A stretch of DNA of 64,000 nucleotides from Amycolatopsis vancoresmycina (lineage in GTDB: Bacteria; Actinomycetota; Actinomycetes; Mycobacteriales; Pseudonocardiaceae). The notes under the pieces are model-generated. The model saw only the letters and a program-made list of their open reading frames with translations, ran no database searches and was not told the origin of the DNA. The translations under genes and the position numbers were made by a program. Shown piece after piece: positions 1 to 9,433 of this stretch (positions are counted from its first letter, which is position 1; every line of letters starts with the position of its first letter). The stretch lies in the NCBI RefSeq assembly GCF_000716785.1, contig NZ_JNYY01000001.1, positions 496,001 to 560,000 on the forward strand. The letters are read 5' to 3'.

Positions 1-1
1 C

Positions 2-217
2 ACGGTGTCGGCGTCCGGCTCGGTGACGCTGTCGGCGCCGCAGGTGACCATCGACTCGCCGCGGATCGAGCTCGGCGGGAGTGCCGAGCCGCTGGTGCTG
101 GGGAACGCGTTGCTGCAGGCGTTCAACACGCACACCCACCCGACGGCCGCCGGGCCCACCGGCCCGCCGACGCCGCTGACCCCGGGCGTCCTGTCGAAGA
201 AGGCGAGCACGTCGTGA
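2..217 (+). CDS. eCIS/phage baseplate spike protein (gpV/VgrG-like), C-terminal fragment
   Basis: The reading frame is open from the left window edge, so only the last 71 residues are visible. The piece has alternating short beta-strand text (SVTLSAPQVTIDSPRIELGG) followed by LGNALLQAFNTHTHP and a Pro/Gly-rich tail. This is typical of the C-terminal needle and tail of gpV/Gp5-type spike proteins, where the THTHP-type motif is recurrent. In contractile injection systems this protein forms the central spike under the inner tube. Its stop overlaps the GTG start of the next gene (GTGA), so the two are translationally coupled. The family call rests on a short piece plus the baseplate genes that follow. 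Confidence 0.7.
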   Translation, partial: TVSASGSVTLSAPQVTIDSPRIELGGSAEPLVLGNALLQAFNTHTHPTAAGPTGPPTPLTPGVLSKKASTS

Positions 218-609
218 GCGAGGACTTCCTGGGCACCGGGTGGCCGTTCCCGCTGGTGCCGGACGAGGCCGGGCGGCTCGGGTACGCCGAGGGCGAGCAG
301 AGCATCGACGCGTGCCTGCGTGCGCTGTTGCTGACCAACGTGGGTGAGCGGGTGATGCGGCCGGACTTCGGGACACGTGTGCAGGAGTCGGTGTTCGCGC
401 CGGGCAGTGTGCAGAGCCTGCGGGATCTGGAGGATTCGGTGGCCGGGGCGATCCGGGACTTCGAGCCGCGGGTCGAGCTCGACGAGGTCCGGGCGGAGGC
501 GGCCGAGTCGCGGGTGACGGTGTCGGTGACCTATCGGGTCCGGCACAGCAACACGAAGGCGAATCTGGTGTTCCCGTTCTACCTGGGTCTGGCCGGGGGG
601 TCGTCGTGA
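214..609 (+). CDS. GPW/gp25 family baseplate wedge protein
   Basis: 131 aa, the usual size for gp25-like wedge proteins (Afp9-like in eCIS). Family hallmarks are visible: an N-terminal GTGWPFPL segment, then SIDACLRALLLTNVGERVMRPDFGTRV, here noted as the LLTNVGERVMRPDFG motif, which matches the gp25 consensus 'I.qil.T..GeR.m.p.fG'. The protein nucleates sheath assembly in the baseplate. The GTG start at 214 overlaps the spike gene's stop, and the gene ends with a 4-nt overlap into the next baseplate gene. The order spike, gp25, gpJ, gpI matches contractile tails and eCIS clusters. Confidence 0.9.
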   Translation: MSEDFLGTGWPFPLVPDEAGRLGYAEGEQSIDACLRALLLTNVGERVMRPDFGTRVQESVFAPGSVQSLRDLEDSVAGAIRDFEPRVELDEVRAEAAESRVTVSVTYRVRHSNTKANLVFPFYLGLAGGSS

Positions 610-2471
610 CGTTGCCCGCGCCGAAGCTGGACGATCTGACCTGGGCCGATCTGATGGCCGCGATCCGCCGCCGGATCCCGGCGGAGTCGGACGGGCGCTG
701 GACGTTGCACGCGCCCGCCGATCCCGGGGTGACGTTGCTGGAGTTGTTCGCGTATTTGCTGGAGCAGCGGTTGTTCTGGCTCGATCAGGTGCCGGATGCG
801 CTGGTGGTGGCGATCCTGCGGTTGCTGGGCCTGGAGCCGCCGCGGCCCGCGCGGCCGGCGGTGACGGTGCTGCGGCTGGGGGCGGCGGGGCGGCCCGGGC
901 TGGTGGTGCCGGCGGGGACGGCGTTCTGGCGTGATCCGGCGGGGGTGTTGCGGTTCACGTTGGACGACGACGTGGCGGTGTTCCCGGTGGACGGGGTCGT
1001 GGGTGTGGTGACCGATCGCGATCGGACGGCGGATCTGGTGGCGGGGCGTGGTGTTCCGCTGTTTTCCGGTGACGGTGGTGCGGCGTCGGTGCGGTTCGCG
1101 TTGCCGCTGACCGGTGAGTATCCCGCGCCGGGCTGGTTGTCGTTGTTGTTCGAAGTGGACAGTCCGGTGGCGCCGTCGTGGTCGTCGCGTGCGGTGGCAG
1201 TCGGGGCGCCGGCGGAGCTGAGGTGGTCGGTGTTCCGGGAGGGCGGTGACGCGCGGCCGTGTGCCGAGGTCGTCGACGGGACGGGTGGGTTCCGCCGGTC
1301 CGGTGTGGTGCGGTTGCGGTTGCCGGCGGGGTGGACGTCGGGTGAGCGTGGGTTGCTGGTGTCGACGGAGGCTGCGGCTTTTGCGGCGCCGCCGCGGTTG
1401 GTGCAGGTTGCGGTCAACGTTTCCGCCGCGCGTCAGCTCGAACGCCGGACGGCGGATCTCGCCGGCCAGACGGGAGCGTGGCTGAAGCTGCCTGGCCAGC
1501 GGCTGGTGCTGCCGGATGCCGCGGACCGGTTGCTCGATGCCGTTGTGCGGATCGCCGGTGACGAGTGGACGCCGGTGCCGGACTTCACGTTCGGGGCGTC
1601 GGCCGATCGGACGTTCGTGGTGTCGCGGAGCGAGGGGGCGTGTGTGTTCGGTGATGGTCTGACCGGGCGCATTCCGCGGCCGGGTGGTGACGTGCGGGTG
1701 GCGTACTCGGTCGGTGGTGGCCGGGCCGGGAACGGTGGTGTCACGGCCAATTGGGTCAGCGAGTCCGAGGTGACGGCGGCCAACGTGGTGCAGGCTGCGG
1801 AGGGCAGTGATCCGGAGACCGTTGCGGAGGCTCGTGAGCGTGCGGCGGGGTCGCTCGGTGAGGTGACGCGGGCGGTGACGGCGGCTGATTTCGTGACGCT
1901 GGCCCGGACGACGCCGGGTGTTGCGGTGGCGCGGGCGTATGCGGCGCTGGGTGCGCATCCCGGGTATCCGTGTTCGCGGGTGCCGGGTGCGGTGACCGTC
2001 CACATCGTTCCGTCGGTGCCGGATGATGTGGTGGCGCCGCAGCCGGATCCGGCGATGGTGTGTGCGGTCGCGGGCCGGTTGGCGGGGGCGCGGTTGCTGA
2101 CGGCGGAGGTGTTCGTCCGGGGGCCGCGGTACCGGGATGTGGGGCTTCGGGTGGACCTTTCGGGGCTGCCCGCCGATCGTGCCCGGGTGTCGGCTGTGGT
2201 CACTTCGGCGTTGCGTGGCTTTCTGGTCGATGGGGTGGACGGGACCGGCTGGCCGTTCGGTGGTGCGCTGCGGCCGTCGGCGCTGGTCCGGGCCGCCCGG
2301 ATGGCGCTGGGGGATCTTGCCGACGTTGCCGGGGTCGCGATCGGCCTGGACGGGGCCGAGCCGGTGGAGGACTGCCGTGAGGTGCCGCTGCGGCCGGGGG
2401 AGTTGCCGGTGCTGCGGTCGGTGCGGACCCGGGTGGTGGCCGTGGCCGAGCCGGGGGAGGGATTGGTGTGA
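606..2471 (+). CDS. Putative baseplate assembly protein (gpJ-like), first copy
   Basis: 621 aa. The N-terminus (DLTWADLMAAIRRRIP, then PGVTLLELFAYLLEQ) matches the large actinobacterial and cyanobacterial 'putative baseplate assembly protein' family related to phage gpJ and Afp11/12. The middle carries VFGDGLTGRIPRPGGDVRVAY, the 'FGDG..G..P..G..v...Y' signature of this family. The C-terminal half has the gpJ-like block with PGVAVARAYAALGAHPGYP. It would form part of the baseplate wedge around the spike. The GTG start overlaps the gp25 stop. The next gene encodes a second, homologous protein of similar length, so the wedge may be a heterodimer. The family call is secure; the exact wedge position is inferred. 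Confidence 0.85.
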   Translation: MTLPAPKLDDLTWADLMAAIRRRIPAESDGRWTLHAPADPGVTLLELFAYLLEQRLFWLDQVPDALVVAILRLLGLEPPRPARPAVTVLRLGAAGRPGLVVPAGTAFWRDPAGVLRFTLDDDVAVFPVDGVVGVVTDRDRTADLVAGRGVPLFSGDGGAASVRFALPLTGEYPAPGWLSLLFEVDSPVAPSWSSRAVAVGAPAELRWSVFREGGDARPCAEVVDGTGGFRRSGVVRLRLPAGWTSGERGLLVSTEAAAFAAPPRLVQVAVNVSAARQLERRTADLAGQTGAWLKLPGQRLVLPDAADRLLDAVVRIAGDEWTPVPDFTFGASADRTFVVSRSEGACVFGDGLTGRIPRPGGDVRVAYSVGGGRAGNGGVTANWVSESEVTAANVVQAAEGSDPETVAEARERAAGSLGEVTRAVTAADFVTLARTTPGVAVARAYAALGAHPGYPCSRVPGAVTVHIVPSVPDDVVAPQPDPAMVCAVAGRLAGARLLTAEVFVRGPRYRDVGLRVDLSGLPADRARVSAVVTSALRGFLVDGVDGTGWPFGGALRPSALVRAARMALGDLADVAGVAIGLDGAEPVEDCREVPLRPGELPVLRSVRTRVVAVAEPGEGLV

Positions 2472-4432
2472 GCGCGGTCTGGTGGGAGCGTGGTGCGGCG
2501 GGCGAGGCGCGGCTGCGTGACGGGGAGCCGGAGCTCGTCGATGCGACGCGCGAGGCGGTGCGGGCGGGGGTGCGTGGCCGGATCGCCGGGTACACGCCGG
2601 ACTGGACGAATCCCGATCGGCAGGACGCCGGGGTGGCGCTGGTGCGGTTGTTCGGCACGCAGGCGGAGCCGGTCCTGGACCGGGTCAACCGGTTGCCGGC
2701 GAAGATCTTGGCCGAGGAGCTGGCGACGGCCGGTGTCCGGCGGCGGCCGGCGAGTGCGGCGACGGCGTTGCTGGAGTTCACGGTCCGGCCGCCTGACGGG
2801 GCGTCCGTGCTGGTTCCCGCCGGGACGCAGGCGGCCGCGGCCGGCCGGGTGGTGTTCGAGACCGAGGAGGACCTTTACGCGACTCCGGCGACGCTGGGGG
2901 CGATCGCGGTCGAGGAGGCCGGGACGCTGGCGCAGTTGCCGTTGGGTCCGTCGGGGCCGGGGCGGGTGTTCGCGCCGTTCGGTCGGGTGCCGGAGCCGGG
3001 CAACGGCCTGTGGCTCGGGCTTGCCGGTGCCGCGAGTCCGTATCCGGCGCTGTCGCTGGGGTTCGTGGTCGATCCGGGTCCGGCGGCCCCGGCGGTGTCC
3101 GGTGTGGTGCCGCCGGTGCCGGTGGTGCGCTGGGACGTCTTGGACGGTGGCCGGTTCGTGCCGGCCGAGCTGGTCCGGGACGGTACCGGCGGTCTTCTGT
3201 CGAGTGGGACGGTGGAGCTGCGCGTCCCGCGTACGTGGGCGCCGGGCAGCCCGCCCGGGTTCCGGCCGGGCCCGCAGCTGCGGTGGTTGCGTGTGCAGGC
3301 GGAGGCGGCCGGTGCGGTGCTGTTGTCGGGGCTGCGGCTGAACACGGTGGCCGCGACGGCCGCGCGGACGATCCGGAACGAGCCGTTGCAGCCGGTGCGC
3401 GATCCGGCCGGGTCGCGGCGGCGGATGAAGCTCAGTCAGGTGCCGATCCTCGCGGGGACGGTGGTCATCGAGGTGGACGACGATCCCGGCGGGGACGTCT
3501 TCGGCACGACCCGCGGGGTGGGCACGCGGTGGCAGGAGGTGGAGAGCCTGGCCGGGTTCGGTGCGGACGACCGGGTGTTCGTGGTGGACCACGAGTCGGG
3601 TGAGGTCTTCTTCGGCGACGGCAGCACGGGTGCTGCGGTGCCGCCGGGGTTCCGCAACGTCCGTGCGGTGAGTTACCGGGTCGGTGGCGGTCAGGCCGGT
3701 GCCGTGCGGGCCGGGGCGGTGACGGGTGTGGTCACGGCGCTGCCGTTCGTCACCGGTGTCACGAATCCGTTCCCGGCTTCGGGTGGCACGGACGCGGAGC
3801 AGGATAACGATGCCGTCCGCCGTGGCGCGGGCGAACTCCGGGCGCGGGGCCGGGCGGTGGCCCCGGCCGACTACGGCTTGCTGGCGCTGCGTGCGCCGGG
3901 GGCGTCGGTGGCGCGGGCGCAGGGGGTGCCCGGTCTGCACCCGGGGTTTCCCGGCCGTCCGATTCCGGGGGTGGTGGGGGTGCTGGTGGTGTCACCCGGC
4001 GGGACCACACCCACCGAGGCGACGCTGCGGGCGGTGTCGGACTTCCTCGCACGCGAGGTGGCGCCGGCCGGGGTGACGGTGGTGGCCGCGCCGGCTTCAT
4101 TCGCCGAGGTGGTCGTCGAGGCGCAGGTTTCGCTCGATCCCGGGCAGGACCGGGCCGCGGTGCTGACGCGGGCGGGTGACGCGGTGACGGCGTACCTCGA
4201 CCCGGTGGGCGGCGGCGAAACGGGCGCCGGCTGGCCGTTCGGTAGTGCCGTCCGGCAGACGCCGCTGGTCCGCCGGCTGCTGGCGGTCGACGGGGTGCTG
4301 GCGGTTTCGCAGCTTTCGCTGACGGTCGACGGGCTGCGGCTGCCGCCGTGCGCCGACGCCGCGATCCCGGCGAACGCCCTGGTCCGGCCCGGGCGGCCGG
4401 TGCTGGTTCCGGCCGAGGGAGGCCGGTCGTGA
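2468..4432 (+). CDS. Putative baseplate assembly protein (gpJ-like), second copy
   Basis: 654 aa, same architecture as the preceding gene. The N-terminus has YTPDWTNPDRQDAGVALVRL, corresponding to the LTLLELFAYL region of the other copy. The middle has VFFGDGSTGAAVPPGFRNV. The C-terminal part has PGASVARAQGVPGLHPGFPG and later GWPFGSAVRQTPLVRRLLAV. In contractile systems two gpJ/gp6/gp7-type proteins per wedge are common, so a tandem pair is expected. The GTG start overlaps the previous stop by 4 nt and the gene overlaps the next by 4 nt. Confidence in the family is high. Which copy corresponds to Afp11 and which to Afp12 is not resolved. Confidence 0.83.
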   Translation: MSAVWWERGAAGEARLRDGEPELVDATREAVRAGVRGRIAGYTPDWTNPDRQDAGVALVRLFGTQAEPVLDRVNRLPAKILAEELATAGVRRRPASAATALLEFTVRPPDGASVLVPAGTQAAAAGRVVFETEEDLYATPATLGAIAVEEAGTLAQLPLGPSGPGRVFAPFGRVPEPGNGLWLGLAGAASPYPALSLGFVVDPGPAAPAVSGVVPPVPVVRWDVLDGGRFVPAELVRDGTGGLLSSGTVELRVPRTWAPGSPPGFRPGPQLRWLRVQAEAAGAVLLSGLRLNTVAATAARTIRNEPLQPVRDPAGSRRRMKLSQVPILAGTVVIEVDDDPGGDVFGTTRGVGTRWQEVESLAGFGADDRVFVVDHESGEVFFGDGSTGAAVPPGFRNVRAVSYRVGGGQAGAVRAGAVTGVVTALPFVTGVTNPFPASGGTDAEQDNDAVRRGAGELRARGRAVAPADYGLLALRAPGASVARAQGVPGLHPGFPGRPIPGVVGVLVVSPGGTTPTEATLRAVSDFLAREVAPAGVTVVAAPASFAEVVVEAQVSLDPGQDRAAVLTRAGDAVTAYLDPVGGGETGAGWPFGSAVRQTPLVRRLLAVDGVLAVSQLSLTVDGLRLPPCADAAIPANALVRPGRPVLVPAEGGRS

Positions 4433-6303
4433 GCTGCGGTCCCGCGCCGGCGACGTTCCGGCTGCTCGACGCCTACACCGGGTGGGACGAGGAGGGTGTC
4501 GACGGTGTCGTCGGGCTCACCGATCCGGCGGGGCTGTGCCTGGCGAACGCCGGTGCGTCGCCCGGCGGTCCGACGCGTGCACAGCTGCTGCCGTGGTTCC
4601 CGGATCCCCGGCTGGCGCCCGGGTGTCGGCCCGGTGGGTGGTACCTCGTCGACCGCGACCTGCTGCGCCGTGACGGCTGCGCGGGGACGTTCGACCTCGA
4701 GGACCGCCTGCACGCGCCGGTTTCGGTGGCGGCGCGCGGGCACCGCGTCGCCGTCGTGGACTCCGGCCGGGTGCTGGTCTGGCGGCGGGAGGGGGAGCAG
4801 CTCGCCGGGGTGATCCGGGTGCCCGGTGCCCGGCTGGCCGCGCTGGTGCCCGGCGACGAGGTCCTCGTCGTCCGCGAAGGCCGGGGCGACCTGTGGCGGT
4901 TCACCTCGGACGGCCGTCCGCGCGGTGTCCTGCGCACCGGTGTCGAGGGTGAGGTCATCGGCCTGCGGGCCGGCCCGGGCGGCACGCTGTGGCTGCTGAC
5001 CGGCGACCTGACCATCCACCGCCGCGACCACCGCGGTCCGTTTCAGACGTCCACAATGGACGAATTGCGCCGGGTGCCGCCGAGCACGCTCGTCGCGGCC
5101 GATGACGACGGGTTCTGCCTGCGGGAGCAGGACTGCGACGGCGGCGTGACCTCCTGTTACGACTGGCACGGCGAACCGCAGCCCGCCCGCCCGGTGCCCG
5201 GCGGCCCGTTCGTCACGGCCGGAACGCTGACCACGGGCCTGGTCGACAGCGGGATTTCGCGGTGCCGCTGGCACCGGGTGCGCGTCGAGGCGGAGGTGCC
5301 GGCCGGGACCGCGGTGGCCGTCCGGCTCGTCGTGTCCGAGGACGGCCACTACACCGGCACCGACTGGCAGAGCGCACCGGCGGGCACCACCGACTTCCTC
5401 GTCGACCAGCCGCCCGGCCGGCACCTGACGCTGCGGCTGCGGCTGTCCGGCGACGGCACCGCGACCCCGGTCGTGCGCCGGGTCCGGCTCGACTTCCCGC
5501 GCTCGACCAGCGCGGATCTGCTGCCGCCGGCGTTCCGGCAGGACCCGGTGGCCGACGACTTCACCGAGCGTTTCCTGTCCCTGTTCGACGCCACGCTGGC
5601 CGAGCTGGACGAGGTCGTCGAGCGGTATCCGGCGCTGCTGGACCCGGCCGGGGTGCCGGATCGCGTGCTGCCGTGGCTGGCCGGGCTGCTGGGGCTGTCG
5701 TTCGAGGCGGGCTGGGACGCGCCGACGCGGCGGGCGCTGCTGGCCGAGGCGCCCGAGCTGTACCGGCGGCGCGGTACGCCGTGGGCGGTCGGGCGGGCGG
5801 TCGAGATCGTGACCGGGGTGGCGCCGGTGCTCGACGAGCTGCCTGCCGAGCGGAACTGGGCCCGGGTCGGCGGGAGCAGTCTCGGCTCGGTCCGGCTGGC
5901 CGGGCGGTCCTCGGCGCGGTTCCGGATCGGGGCCTCGGCCCTCGGTGCGGCGCCGCTGCGGGCGTTCGGGGACCCCGGCGACGATCCGCTGACCGCGCAC
6001 GCCCACCGGTACCGCCTGCTGCTGCCCACGGGCACGGCCGACGAGGACGCGGTCCGGCGGCTCGCCGCCCGCCAGGCGCCCGCGCACACGGCCGGTTCGG
6101 TGCGGACCGGGCGGCGCGGGTTCGTGGTCGGCACGCGGTCCCGGATCGGGGTGGACACCGCGTTCGTGCCGCCGCCGCGGGCGGTGCTGGGCCGGGTCCG
6201 GCTGAACCGGGGCGGGGTGCTGCGGCCGGGTCCGCGCGGCCCGCGCGACGGAGTGGTCGTCGGGGTGGTTTCCGCCGTCGGCGTGCACACACAGATGTCC
6301 TGA
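4429..6303 (+). CDS. Phage tail protein I-like (gpI/TIGR02242-type) baseplate protein
   Basis: 624 aa from the GTG at 4429, which overlaps the preceding stop (GTGA). An upstream in-frame start inside the previous gene gives only shadow residues and was discarded. The N-terminal ~320 residues look like repeated short beta-strands (a propeller-like region with tryptophan and glycine turns). The C-terminal third has the tail-protein signature: FTERFLSLFDATLAELDEVV, then VLPWLAGLLGLSFEAGW and LYRRRGTPWAVGRAVEIVTG. This domain bridges the baseplate to peripheral structures or fibres. A 13-nt gap with AGGGGAG precedes the next gene, the first non-overlapping junction in the operon. Confidence 0.8.
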   Translation: MSCGPAPATFRLLDAYTGWDEEGVDGVVGLTDPAGLCLANAGASPGGPTRAQLLPWFPDPRLAPGCRPGGWYLVDRDLLRRDGCAGTFDLEDRLHAPVSVAARGHRVAVVDSGRVLVWRREGEQLAGVIRVPGARLAALVPGDEVLVVREGRGDLWRFTSDGRPRGVLRTGVEGEVIGLRAGPGGTLWLLTGDLTIHRRDHRGPFQTSTMDELRRVPPSTLVAADDDGFCLREQDCDGGVTSCYDWHGEPQPARPVPGGPFVTAGTLTTGLVDSGISRCRWHRVRVEAEVPAGTAVAVRLVVSEDGHYTGTDWQSAPAGTTDFLVDQPPGRHLTLRLRLSGDGTATPVVRRVRLDFPRSTSADLLPPAFRQDPVADDFTERFLSLFDATLAELDEVVERYPALLDPAGVPDRVLPWLAGLLGLSFEAGWDAPTRRALLAEAPELYRRRGTPWAVGRAVEIVTGVAPVLDELPAERNWARVGGSSLGSVRLAGRSSARFRIGASALGAAPLRAFGDPGDDPLTAHAHRYRLLLPTGTADEDAVRRLAARQAPAHTAGSVRTGRRGFVVGTRSRIGVDTAFVPPPRAVLGRVRLNRGGVLRPGPRGPRDGVVVGVVSAVGVHTQMS

Positions 6304-6316
6304 GAAGGCAGGGGAG

Positions 6317-7495
6317 ATGACGGAAACACAGGTAACCACGGGGTTCGACGCCCCGCCGCTGCGCCGGCTGCGGTACTTCCACGGCGAGCTGCTCAGCGCG
6401 CGGGACTTCCAGCAGGAGCAGGACTACTTCCGCGAGAAGCTGAAGCTGCGCCTGCGCTGCCTGCTCGGCTACGGCGTGGTGTGCGGGCTGCACGTGGAGC
6501 CGGCGCACGACGACGAGCACGCGGCCGCCGAGGCCGGGTCCGAGGTGGCGCACAGGCACCGCGCGAAGGTGCGGATCACCCCGGGGCTGGCGGTGGACTG
6601 CGAGGGCAACGAGGTCGTCGTCCGCGGCAGCTGCACGGTCGACCTCTGGAAGGCGCTGCCGCCGGAGGAGCGCGACAAGACCACGGTCTGGGTGGGTGTC
6701 CGGTACGCGGAGCGGCCGGTCGAGCCGAGCCGCGCGGTGTTCGACGACGGCTGCGCCGACACGCCGGACTGCGAGTTCACCCGGATCGAGGAGTGTTTCG
6801 CCGTGCGCGTGACCGGGTGCGAGCCCCCGGTGGACGACCGCTGCGACACCTGCTGCCAGCCGTGCGCGCACCGGACGCTGTGGCTGGCCGAGATCACCGA
6901 GGTGGACTTCGGCGAGCCGGTGCGCCCGGAGCGGATCCGGCAGGACATCCGGCGCCCGTTCGGCAGGCACGTGCCCACGGTCATCACCGGCGTGAACTGG
7001 ATCCACGGCCACACCTACGGCGTCGACGAGGCGAAGAAGCTGCTCGGCACCCAGGACGAGGCGGCCGGGCTGGTCGTGCGGTTCTCCGACGACGTCCGCG
7101 TCGACTCGCTGCAGCCGGGGGTCGTGCAGGTCCAGGTGATCGAAGGCGGCGCCGGCCGCAACGCCGACACCTGGTACATGGGCGGGAAGTTCGCCGCGCC
7201 GGACGCCGCCGCCGGCGAGTTCACCCGGGAGTTCCGCTACCGGCAGACCACCCGGGAGACGCTGCAGGACGGCGACCAGGTGGTGATCACCGTCCGGGCC
7301 GCGTTCCTGCTCGACCGCTGCTGCCGCCCGGTCGACGGGACGAACGTCGGCGGGCGCGTGCCGCTGATCGGGGCCGAGGACACCACCCCCGGCGGGGGCT
7401 GCGCGCGGCCGCCGTCCGGGATCGGGCCGTGGACGTCCGGTACCGGCGCGGGCGGGGACGTCTTCGAGAGCTGGTTCTTCGTGAAGGAGGGCTGA
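6317..7495 (+). CDS. eCIS operon protein of unknown function, first of three tandem relatives
   Basis: 392 aa, ATG at 6317 with AGGGGAG about 6 nt upstream. Function not recognised. The N-terminal part has LRYFHGELLSARDFQQEQDY, then GYGVVCGLHVE and ITPGLAVDCEGNEVVV. The same three blocks recur in the next two genes, so this is one family in triplicate. A cysteine cluster, CDTCCQPC, lies around residues 176-183 and could bind a metal or form disulfides. Another Cys pair near the C-terminal part (LLDRCCRP) adds to this. Its place between baseplate and ATPase genes suggests a structural or fibre-attachment role, but that is inference. The 3' end carries AAGGAGG, which serves as the RBS of the next gene. 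Confidence 0.75.
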   Translation: MTETQVTTGFDAPPLRRLRYFHGELLSARDFQQEQDYFREKLKLRLRCLLGYGVVCGLHVEPAHDDEHAAAEAGSEVAHRHRAKVRITPGLAVDCEGNEVVVRGSCTVDLWKALPPEERDKTTVWVGVRYAERPVEPSRAVFDDGCADTPDCEFTRIEECFAVRVTGCEPPVDDRCDTCCQPCAHRTLWLAEITEVDFGEPVRPERIRQDIRRPFGRHVPTVITGVNWIHGHTYGVDEAKKLLGTQDEAAGLVVRFSDDVRVDSLQPGVVQVQVIEGGAGRNADTWYMGGKFAAPDAAAGEFTREFRYRQTTRETLQDGDQVVITVRAAFLLDRCCRPVDGTNVGGRVPLIGAEDTTPGGGCARPPSGIGPWTSGTGAGGDVFESWFFVKEG

Positions 7496-7498
7496 TCC

Positions 7499-9433
7499 AT
7501 GCGCACAGACTGCGGCTGCGGCTGCGGGGGCACCTCGGCCCGGCCGTCGACCTTCGTCCGGCCCCGCTTCTTCGCGGGCCAGTTGCTCACCGAGGACGAC
7601 CTCGGGCTGCTGGTGACGTACCTGACGGGCAAGAACCGGCTGCACAACCGGAGCCTGTCCGGGCCCGGCGTGGTGTGCGGCCTCGAGGTCAGCTGCGACC
7701 CGTGCGGCGGCGGCGACGTCGTCGTGCACCCCGGGCACGCGCTCGACTGCGCGGGCAACGACATCGTGCTGACCTGCCCGGAGAAGGTCGACGTCGACGC
7801 GCTCGTGCGGGAACTGCGGGTCGGCGGGCTCGGTGTCGACTGCGGCACCGGGTGCGACGGGGACCGCTCCTACGGGTTGTTCGTGCGGTACGAGGAGCTG
7901 CCCGTCGAGCCGGTGGCGCCGTTCGCCACCGAGGAGCCGTGCCCGTCGCCCGGCTGCGTGCCGTCGCGGGTGCGGGAGGGCTTCAAGTTCGTCGTGAAGT
8001 GCGACGACGCCGACGACCACCGGCACAATCCGCGGACCCGGCTGCTGGCGAGCCTGGGCGACGCGGACCGGTTCGAGGAGATCCGCGTCCTGGTCGCGCG
8101 GCTCGGGCGGTACCTCGACCCGCTGGCGGTCGCGGTGACCGCGTCGGGGCGGACGTTCCGGTTCGACGCGGCCGATGCCGCCCGTTTCCGCGACGGGGTG
8201 GCCTGGTTGACCGACAACGGTTCCGGGGAGGGTGCGCCGGAACCGCCGCTGGCCCGTGCGATGACCGAACAGGTCCGCGGGGTGGCGAGCGCGATCGCCC
8301 GGTTCGACACCTACGACACCGCCGGGCAGGCGCAGCTGGTCAAGGATTTCGCCGACCTGGGCGGCGTTTCCGCGGCCCGTGACCTGCTGGCGACGGCGTG
8401 CGGGCGCCTGGCCGCGGCGGACGCTGCGGTGGTGTGGCCGGATCCGGTGCACCGCGCGATCGCCGTGGCGGTGGTGACCGAAACCCGGGCCCGGGTCGTG
8501 CAGCCGGACGTGGACGCGCCCGCGCAGGTCCGGCTGCTGGCGCAGGGCACGCCGGTCGGCGACGCCCTGCAGGCGGCGTTCCGCGCGGACCTCGACCGGA
8601 TCCGCGGCTGGCTGCTGGGCCGGCTCGACCAGTCGGCGGGCGGTGACTGCGGCCTGCGCGGTGACGTCGCCGGGACGACCCTGCCGGTGCTGCTGGCGCC
8701 GCCGGCCCCGGACAGCGCCGAGCGCGTCGCGCTGGTCGACCTGCAGCAGATCCAGGAGGCGGCCGCGCGGCTGACCGTCGCCTTCCGGCGGTTCGTGACC
8801 GACGCGGCCTGCGCGACGCTGAACCCGCCGTGCCAGGACTGCGCCGACACCGACGTCCTGCTGGCGCACGTCGAACTGGCCGGCTGCGACGTCGTGCGGG
8901 TCTGCTCGGCGACCCGGGAGCAGGTCCTGCCGGGCGGCTCGGCCTACGGCGAGTGGCTGCCGAAGCTGTACCCGCTGCGTGAGCTGGCCGAACGCCTGTG
9001 CTGCCGGCCGGTTCCGGCCTACGGGACACCGGAGCTGCCGCCGGACGGCCCGGTGCCCCGCCGGTACGTCGGCGAGCTGCTCGAAGCGTGGCCCCGCACC
9101 GACGACCTGGACCAGCTGCTGGAGCTGGTGTTCACGCGCGCGCCGGGCGAGACACCGCCGAAGGCGCTGCACGAACAGGTCCAGGCCACCCCGAGCGAGG
9201 TCGTCGACAGCCTGCAGGAACTCGCGGTGCTGCGGGCGAGGGTGACCGACCTGGCCACCACGGTCGAGGGACTGCGGGCGCAGCTGGCCTCGGCGCAGGA
9301 GCAGGTGTCCGCCGTCGCCGAACGCGTGCCGGAGCCCGCCGCGGAACCGGCCGGAGCGGACGAGCCGGAGGAGAAGCCGAAGCGGCCGCGGACCACCCGG
9401 GCCCGGAAGCCGGCGACCGGTGAGACGTCATGA
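7499..9433 (+). CDS. eCIS operon protein of unknown function, second of three tandem relatives, with C-terminal coiled coil
   Basis: 644 aa, ATG at 7499 with AAGGAGG upstream, 3 nt after the previous stop. It begins with a cysteine/glycine-rich stretch (DCGCGCGG). The shared blocks follow: PRFFAGQLLTEDDL, GPGVVCGLEVSC and VHPGHALDCAGNDIVL. It is about 250 residues longer than its sister because of an added helical region. Near the C-terminus a heptad-like stretch (SLQELAVLRARVTDLATTVE) suggests a coiled coil. The last ~45 residues are Pro/Glu/Ala-rich and then basic (KPKRPRTTRARKP), probably disordered. Cys pairs occur at CDPC and CQDC. Function unknown; structural role inferred from the operon. 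Confidence 0.75.
   Translation: MRTDCGCGCGGTSARPSTFVRPRFFAGQLLTEDDLGLLVTYLTGKNRLHNRSLSGPGVVCGLEVSCDPCGGGDVVVHPGHALDCAGNDIVLTCPEKVDVDALVRELRVGGLGVDCGTGCDGDRSYGLFVRYEELPVEPVAPFATEEPCPSPGCVPSRVREGFKFVVKCDDADDHRHNPRTRLLASLGDADRFEEIRVLVARLGRYLDPLAVAVTASGRTFRFDAADAARFRDGVAWLTDNGSGEGAPEPPLARAMTEQVRGVASAIARFDTYDTAGQAQLVKDFADLGGVSAARDLLATACGRLAAADAAVVWPDPVHRAIAVAVVTETRARVVQPDVDAPAQVRLLAQGTPVGDALQAAFRADLDRIRGWLLGRLDQSAGGDCGLRGDVAGTTLPVLLAPPAPDSAERVALVDLQQIQEAAARLTVAFRRFVTDAACATLNPPCQDCADTDVLLAHVELAGCDVVRVCSATREQVLPGGSAYGEWLPKLYPLRELAERLCCRPVPAYGTPELPPDGPVPRRYVGELLEAWPRTDDLDQLLELVFTRAPGETPPKALHEQVQATPSEVVDSLQELAVLRARVTDLATTVEGLRAQLASAQEQVSAVAERVPEPAAEPAGADEPEEKPKRPRTTRARKPATGETS

Noticed and set aside
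1433..3940. An 835-codon minus-strand open frame opposite the baseplate genes
   Set aside because: Arg/Pro/His-rich shadow with no RBS or motif; the plus strand has conserved baseplate genes in coupled order.
5561..9172. A 1203-codon minus-strand open frame opposite the three tandem relatives
   Set aside because: Shadow composition, and it crosses several real gene junctions on the other strand.
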